Notes under the pieces: generated by a model
Databases searched by the model: none
What the model saw: only the letters and a program-made list of their open reading frames with translations
Told to the model about the DNA's origin: nothing
Translations under genes and position numbers: made by a program
NCBI RefSeq assembly: GCF_016864015.1
Contig: NZ_CP045067.1
Span: 3,110,001-3,174,000, forward strand
Length of the DNA stretch: 64,000 bases
Source of the DNA: Lacinutrix sp. WUR7
GTDB lineage: Bacteria > Bacteroidota > Bacteroidia > Flavobacteriales > Flavobacteriaceae
Reading direction: 5' to 3'
Shown here: positions 61,133 through 64,000 of the stretch, in pieces
Numbering within the stretch: position 1 is the first letter of the stretch
Layout of the letters: every line of letters begins with the position of its first letter

Positions 61133-62101
61133 TTAAACCGCATTTTTCCAAGTTTCTTTTAAATACACCAGGTCTTTTTTAATTCTTTTAAATACTTCCT
61201 TTTCCGGAATCGTTATTTTGGAATGCCCTTTTTCAGCACCACCTAAATCATACTCGACATGTAGCGAAACAGGAACGTTAATTTTATATTTTTTGAGCAA
61301 TGAAAAGTAACGATTAAAATCGACCATACCTTCACCAAGAGGAACATTTATTGGTTGCCATAATCCATTTATAATTCCCCATTTAAAATCTTTTATGACT
61401 ATAGAATTAATAAAAGGTTTTATTCGTCGTAATCCTAATTCCCAGCTTTCTCCACCTTCTACAACCGCATGTCTAATATCATATTGTGATCCCATGAATT
61501 TACCTTCTGTTGCTTCCAAAATAGGAAGTAAATACCAAATAGGAGCGCCAACATGATTCCCAGAATGGTTTTGATAGCCACCAATAAGTCCTAATTTTTC
61601 ATTTAATACTTCTAATGCTTTTGCTTGTTTTCCATAAAGAATTTGACTCTCTATAATCGATTTGTCTTCTGGGTATTTTAACCAATCGGTTCGGTAATGC
61701 GTAAATCCAAGGGTACTTGCCGTTTCCAATACTGTTTTATTTACCATGTTATTAGCATCCCACACATTCGTACTCATCAGCTTTGGGATCAGTCCGTGTT
61801 TTTTCATTTCTGCTACAGCTTTTGGCAAATCCATTTTTACATTTTCTGGTAATACATGTCCTTTTCGTCGTACTGTTAAATCTATACCATCAAAACCCAT
61901 CGCTACAGCTGCCGCAGACATCTCATTATAATCTAGAAATTGTAAATGTTTAGAAAACAAATGCACATGTAAATCTCCTTCCAATTCTTGCTGAAATTTA
62001 GGTGTTGGATCTTGAAAAGATAGGAGTGGAATCGATGCAATTCCCATTGCGGAAAGTTTAGCAAATTCTCTTCTAGAATACTTGGACGTACAACGATTCA
62101 T
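61133..62101 (-). CDS. Tat-exported sugar phosphate isomerase/epimerase-like TIM barrel
   Basis: A 322-residue protein with a twin-arginine signal (SRREFAKLSAMGIASIPLLSF). The mature TIM barrel is of the xylose-isomerase/AP-endonuclease-2 type: GDLHVHLFSKHLQFLDYNEMSAAAVAMGFDGIDLTVR, YQNHSGNHVG, GSQYDIRHAVVEGG, IVIKDFKWG and SLHVEYDLGGAEKG. The His/Asp/Glu metal ligands appear present. Such exported proteins in Bacteroidota act on sugars or cyclitols outside the cytosol; substrate unknown. Monocistronic. Confidence 0.88.
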   Translation of the reverse strand: MNRCTSKYSRREFAKLSAMGIASIPLLSFQDPTPKFQQELEGDLHVHLFSKHLQFLDYNEMSAAAVAMGFDGIDLTVRRKGHVLPENVKMDLPKAVAEMKKHGLIPKLMSTNVWDANNMVNKTVLETASTLGFTHYRTDWLKYPEDKSIIESQILYGKQAKALEVLNEKLGLIGGYQNHSGNHVGAPIWYLLPILEATEGKFMGSQYDIRHAVVEGGESWELGLRRIKPFINSIVIKDFKWGIINGLWQPINVPLGEGMVDFNRYFSLLKKYKINVPVSLHVEYDLGGAEKGHSKITIPEKEVFKRIKKDLVYLKETWKNAV

Positions 62102-62349
62102 TTTGTAGTGATTTGTGAAGGAAGTAGTAAGATACTATTTTTTTGAAGGAATTTTAGAATACGGAAAAGGTATTGTGCTTTATTGAAAAGTTGCTCTTCT
62201 CCAGATACCAATAAACTTTTAGAGCTAACGTGTTGAATTTTATCTATATAACTAAAAATAGGTTTTCATCACTATGAATATCACTTTTAACGAAAGCTTT
62301 TGTAGTAATATTTTTATATATTTATTAAATAACTAAAACTTTTCTTACA

Positions 62350-62505
62350 ATGAAATACAGAATATTCGCATTATTAATGATTTTTGCTTTTTCAACTTCT
62401 ATGAGCGCCATTGAGATTAGAGGTAAGAGAAAAAAACCTTCACAAGGTTATTCACAACAAACCGTGGAAACGCCTAATGTATTGGATTTAGAAAATAAGA
62501 TGTAA
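62350..62505 (+). CDS. Small secreted protein
   Basis: A 51-residue frame with a clear signal peptide (MKYRIFALLMIFAFSTSMSA) and a short mature part (IEIRGKRKKPSQGYS...). It is followed within 20 bases by a hairpin terminator, which supports its being a real transcript. A 248-base gap precedes it. No family recognised. Confidence 0.6.
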   Translation: MKYRIFALLMIFAFSTSMSAIEIRGKRKKPSQGYSQQTVETPNVLDLENKM

Positions 62506-62522
62506 CCAAAATATACTTCAAT

Positions 62523-62558
62523 AAAAAAAGCAATGTTATCTAACGTTGCTTTTTTTTA
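62523..62558 (+). terminator. Terminator after the small secreted protein
   Basis: AAAAAAAGCAATGTTA pairs with TAACGTTGCTTTTTTT with one G-U pair, followed by more T. Confidence 0.8.
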
Positions 62559-62599
62559 TACCATACTTTCAATAGCATAATACAATCTATTTTTTGCAT

Positions 62600-62917
62600 T
62601 ACACTACAAGCCCCTAAAAAGGTAGCAGTAATAATGGCGAAAATTCATTTGTTCCGTTTAAAATCAATGCCTTCTTTTTTACCAATTCTAGAATATAATA
62701 TTACCGAGAATATAATGGTGAAAAAACCAAGCCATTGGTAGATATTAGGACTCTCTTTATAAATTAAAATAGAACCAATAAAAGTAAAAAATGGAGCAGC
62801 AGAACGTATTGGTGTAACAATAGTTAAAGGTAAATGTTTTAAAACCTGATATGCTAAAACCCATGAAGCAGCCATTATACCCGATTTTATAAAAATAAAG
62901 CCTAAATATCCTTTCCA
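62600..62917 (-). pseudogene. Remnant of an EamA/DMT transporter
   Basis: Minus-strand frame matching the middle of the DMT transporter at 57500. By hand count about 63 of 76 residues agree over the best part (MAASWVLAYQVLKHLP... to ...KEGIDFKRNK). The next codon, TGG (Trp) in the intact gene, is TGA here (62647-62645), and the frame goes on for about 14 matching residues (IFAIITATFLGA). The N-terminal and C-terminal thirds are missing. Dead copy of a recent duplication. Confidence 0.85.
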
Positions 62918-62918
62918 T

Positions 62919-62951
62919 AAAAAACCCTCAATAGTAGAAAACTATTAAGGG
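62919..62951 (-). terminator. Terminator of the secreted protein gene at 62981
   Basis: Read on the minus strand: CCCTTAATAGT with ACTATTGAGGG around TTTCT, one mismatch, then six T. It abuts the transporter remnant. Confidence 0.75.
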
Positions 62952-62980
62952 AGGAAAAACCATCGTTTTATAGGGATTAT

Positions 62981-63511
62981 TTATAAGATATCATCCATAG
63001 GATTTATCTCAATTGCTTTGGTTTTATTTCCTTTTCTAAGCTGCATTTTATATAATACCTCGGTATCTTTATTATGTCTATAATTGTTATAACACCAGGT
63101 TTTTGCAACCATCCAACCTGCATATTTTTTGGCAACTATTACACTAATATTATATGGAATACGAACATTTTTAAATACACCTTCCGATTGCAAAAGTGTT
63201 CCATCTTTAGCATAAATAGCATCTACATGGTTGTTGCCTTCGGTAAAATGTACACTATAAGTCGTATTTACATTTGCAGCATACACAGCCGCATTCTTTA
63301 TGTTGTAATTAAAAACTTGTAGTTGTAGCTTTTTGGTTTTTGCAGATAAATAGGAGGTACCTATTATCTTTTCAGAAACCGAATTAAAATCCTTTTTTAC
63401 ATGTGTGCTTTCTAAAGTATGGTCTGTGGTTTCTGTGTAGGCAATGTCAGATTGGGAATACGTTACTTGTGCGAATCCTAGGAATAGGAAGGTAATAAAC
63501 ATTGTTTTCAT
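62981..63511 (-). CDS. Secreted protein of unknown function
   Basis: A 176-residue protein with a Sec signal ending TYSQ (about residue 20). The mature part is beta-rich (KLQLQVFNYNIKNAAVYAANVNTTYSVHF, DAIYAKDGTLLQSEGVFKNVRIP, YAGWMVAKTWCYNNY) and ends with basic and acidic patches. The layout resembles small PepSY/BLIP-like secreted proteins of flavobacteria, but no motif proves it. Own terminator. Confidence 0.75.
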   Translation of the reverse strand: MKTMFITFLFLGFAQVTYSQSDIAYTETTDHTLESTHVKKDFNSVSEKIIGTSYLSAKTKKLQLQVFNYNIKNAAVYAANVNTTYSVHFTEGNNHVDAIYAKDGTLLQSEGVFKNVRIPYNISVIVAKKYAGWMVAKTWCYNNYRHNKDTEVLYKMQLRKGNKTKAIEINPMDDIL

Positions 63512-63708
63512 GATGTTGTGTTTTAAAATGATTGAACTATTCTGATTTTGCTATTACAATAGTTTAGAGAAACTCATTAATAAACCTTTCGGCTAATGTA
63601 AAGCATAATCAAGATAACCTGCTTATTTTTAGATAGACACGTAATGAACAAGCAATAGACAACTAATAGACAATATTATTATATGGCAAGGATTCAAGAA
63701 GGAAATGG

Positions 63709-63999
63709 CTATAGTTGCTGGATGAAATCGTCTAGATGCACATCATCTGCAAGTTTCATTTTTTTACGAAGACGGTAGCGGCTAGTATTTAAAGATGCAA
63801 TCGCAATATTTTGAAGGGTTGCAATATTCCTACTGTCCATTTTTAATCGAATAAGAGAACACAAACGTATTTCATTTTTAGTTAAATTAGGAAATAACTC
63901 TGATAAATGTGTATAAAAAGCATCATTAAGCTTATCTAAACGTTCATAGAAAACGATACTATCCTTATCAAACTGCACTTTATTTTTAATTTCTTCTTC
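63709..63999 (-). CDS. C-terminal end of a LuxR-like helix-turn-helix regulator (cut by window edge)
   Basis: 97 residues remain, open to the right edge. FPNLTKNEIRLCSLIRLKMDSRNIATLQNIAIASLNTSRYRLRKKMKL is the helix-turn-helix typical of the C-terminus of large flavobacterial regulators with sensor repeats (TPR or triple-Tyr type) and a coiled-coil lead-in. The sensor part lies outside. The 197-base gap to the next gene has no clear element. Confidence 0.8.
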   Translation of the reverse strand, partial: EEEIKNKVQFDKDSIVFYERLDKLNDAFYTHLSELFPNLTKNEIRLCSLIRLKMDSRNIATLQNIAIASLNTSRYRLRKKMKLADDVHLDDFIQQL

Positions 64000-64000
64000 C

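Noticed and set aside
63074-63322. 82-codon frame opposite the secreted protein gene
   Set aside because: The minus-strand frame has a signal peptide and a terminator in the right place; the plus-strand frame has neither.
1-64000. CRISPR array, prophage, IS element, rRNA or tRNA genes
   Set aside because: Looked for repeated spacers, transposase or integrase motifs and tRNA-like cloverleaf sequences; none could be supported. The only dispersed repeats seen are the palindromic pair at 14739-14994.

Overview
The window looks like a chromosome segment of a low-GC member of the Flavobacteriaceae (Bacteroidota). The reasons are the strong AT bias, weak Shine-Dalgarno signals, promoters of the TTG-N20-TAnnTTTG type, families typical of the group (DUF6090, YHYH proteins, triple-repeat/LuxR-like regulators, Mpo1-like proteins) and many short lipoprotein signals. 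No rRNA, tRNA, IS element, prophage or CRISPR array was seen. Family calls come from reading motifs by eye; no database search was possible.

Region 1 (1-10.5 kb) is an envelope/metal-flavoured locus: a Spy/CpxP-like protein, two exported EF-hand proteins, a truncated CotH-like lipoprotein, a DUF6090 membrane protein, two YHYH proteins (one ending in EF-hands), a MORN/YwqK-type lipoprotein, a SCO-type copper/thiol protein and a 1229-residue lipoprotein joining a calcineurin-type phosphoesterase, a kinase-like segment and an Omp85-like barrel. Three genes carry an identical two-block upstream element, GCRCAAG-N15-GCATCTAAA, which looks like an alternative-sigma (ECF) promoter.

Region 2 (10.6-31.6 kb) starts with a BCCT transporter and an AlkB-type dioxygenase and then holds electrophile/xenobiotic metabolism. 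Two paralogous nitroreductases each begin a transcription unit, behind nearly duplicated promoters. A divergent HxlR regulator with a conserved Cys lies between them. A 6-5-6 palindrome (ACTATA-N5-KATAGT) is present at both nitroreductase promoters and at the hxlR promoter. The second unit continues for about 10 kb: hydrolases, NTF2-like and ABM proteins, an exported acetolactate decarboxylase, a CMD/beta-propeller fusion, quinone-reductase-like MDR, a haloalkane-dehalogenase-like enzyme, a DsbA-like protein and an aldehyde dehydrogenase. MarC, a KefF/KefC-like pair and an AraC regulator follow.

Region 3 (31.7-42.4 kb) has an ergothioneine-type pair (egtB, egtD) followed by a racemase-family protein lacking one catalytic Cys, a quinone-reductase-like SDR, a methyltransferase, a TetR regulator with a perfect 18-bp palindrome upstream, an Mpo1-like membrane protein and two adjacent DEAD-box helicases.

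Region 4 (41.7-49.6 kb) is a polyol/sugar operon: a divergent NrtR-like regulator, an outer-membrane protein, a ribose-type ABC importer (binding lipoprotein, double ATPase, permease), a mannitol-dehydrogenase-family enzyme and a PfkB sugar kinase.

Region 5 (49.7-54.6 kb, minus strand) is a second oxidoreductase cluster headed by a TetR regulator. Region 6 (54.7-64 kb) holds membrane proteins, a patatin-like lipase, a DMT transporter and its decayed paralogue, two nearly identical cold-shock genes with matching TGGCAC-N5-TTGC upstream elements and matching 3' hairpins around an unusual SDR protein, a Tat-exported TIM-barrel isomerase, and the tail of a regulator cut by the window edge.
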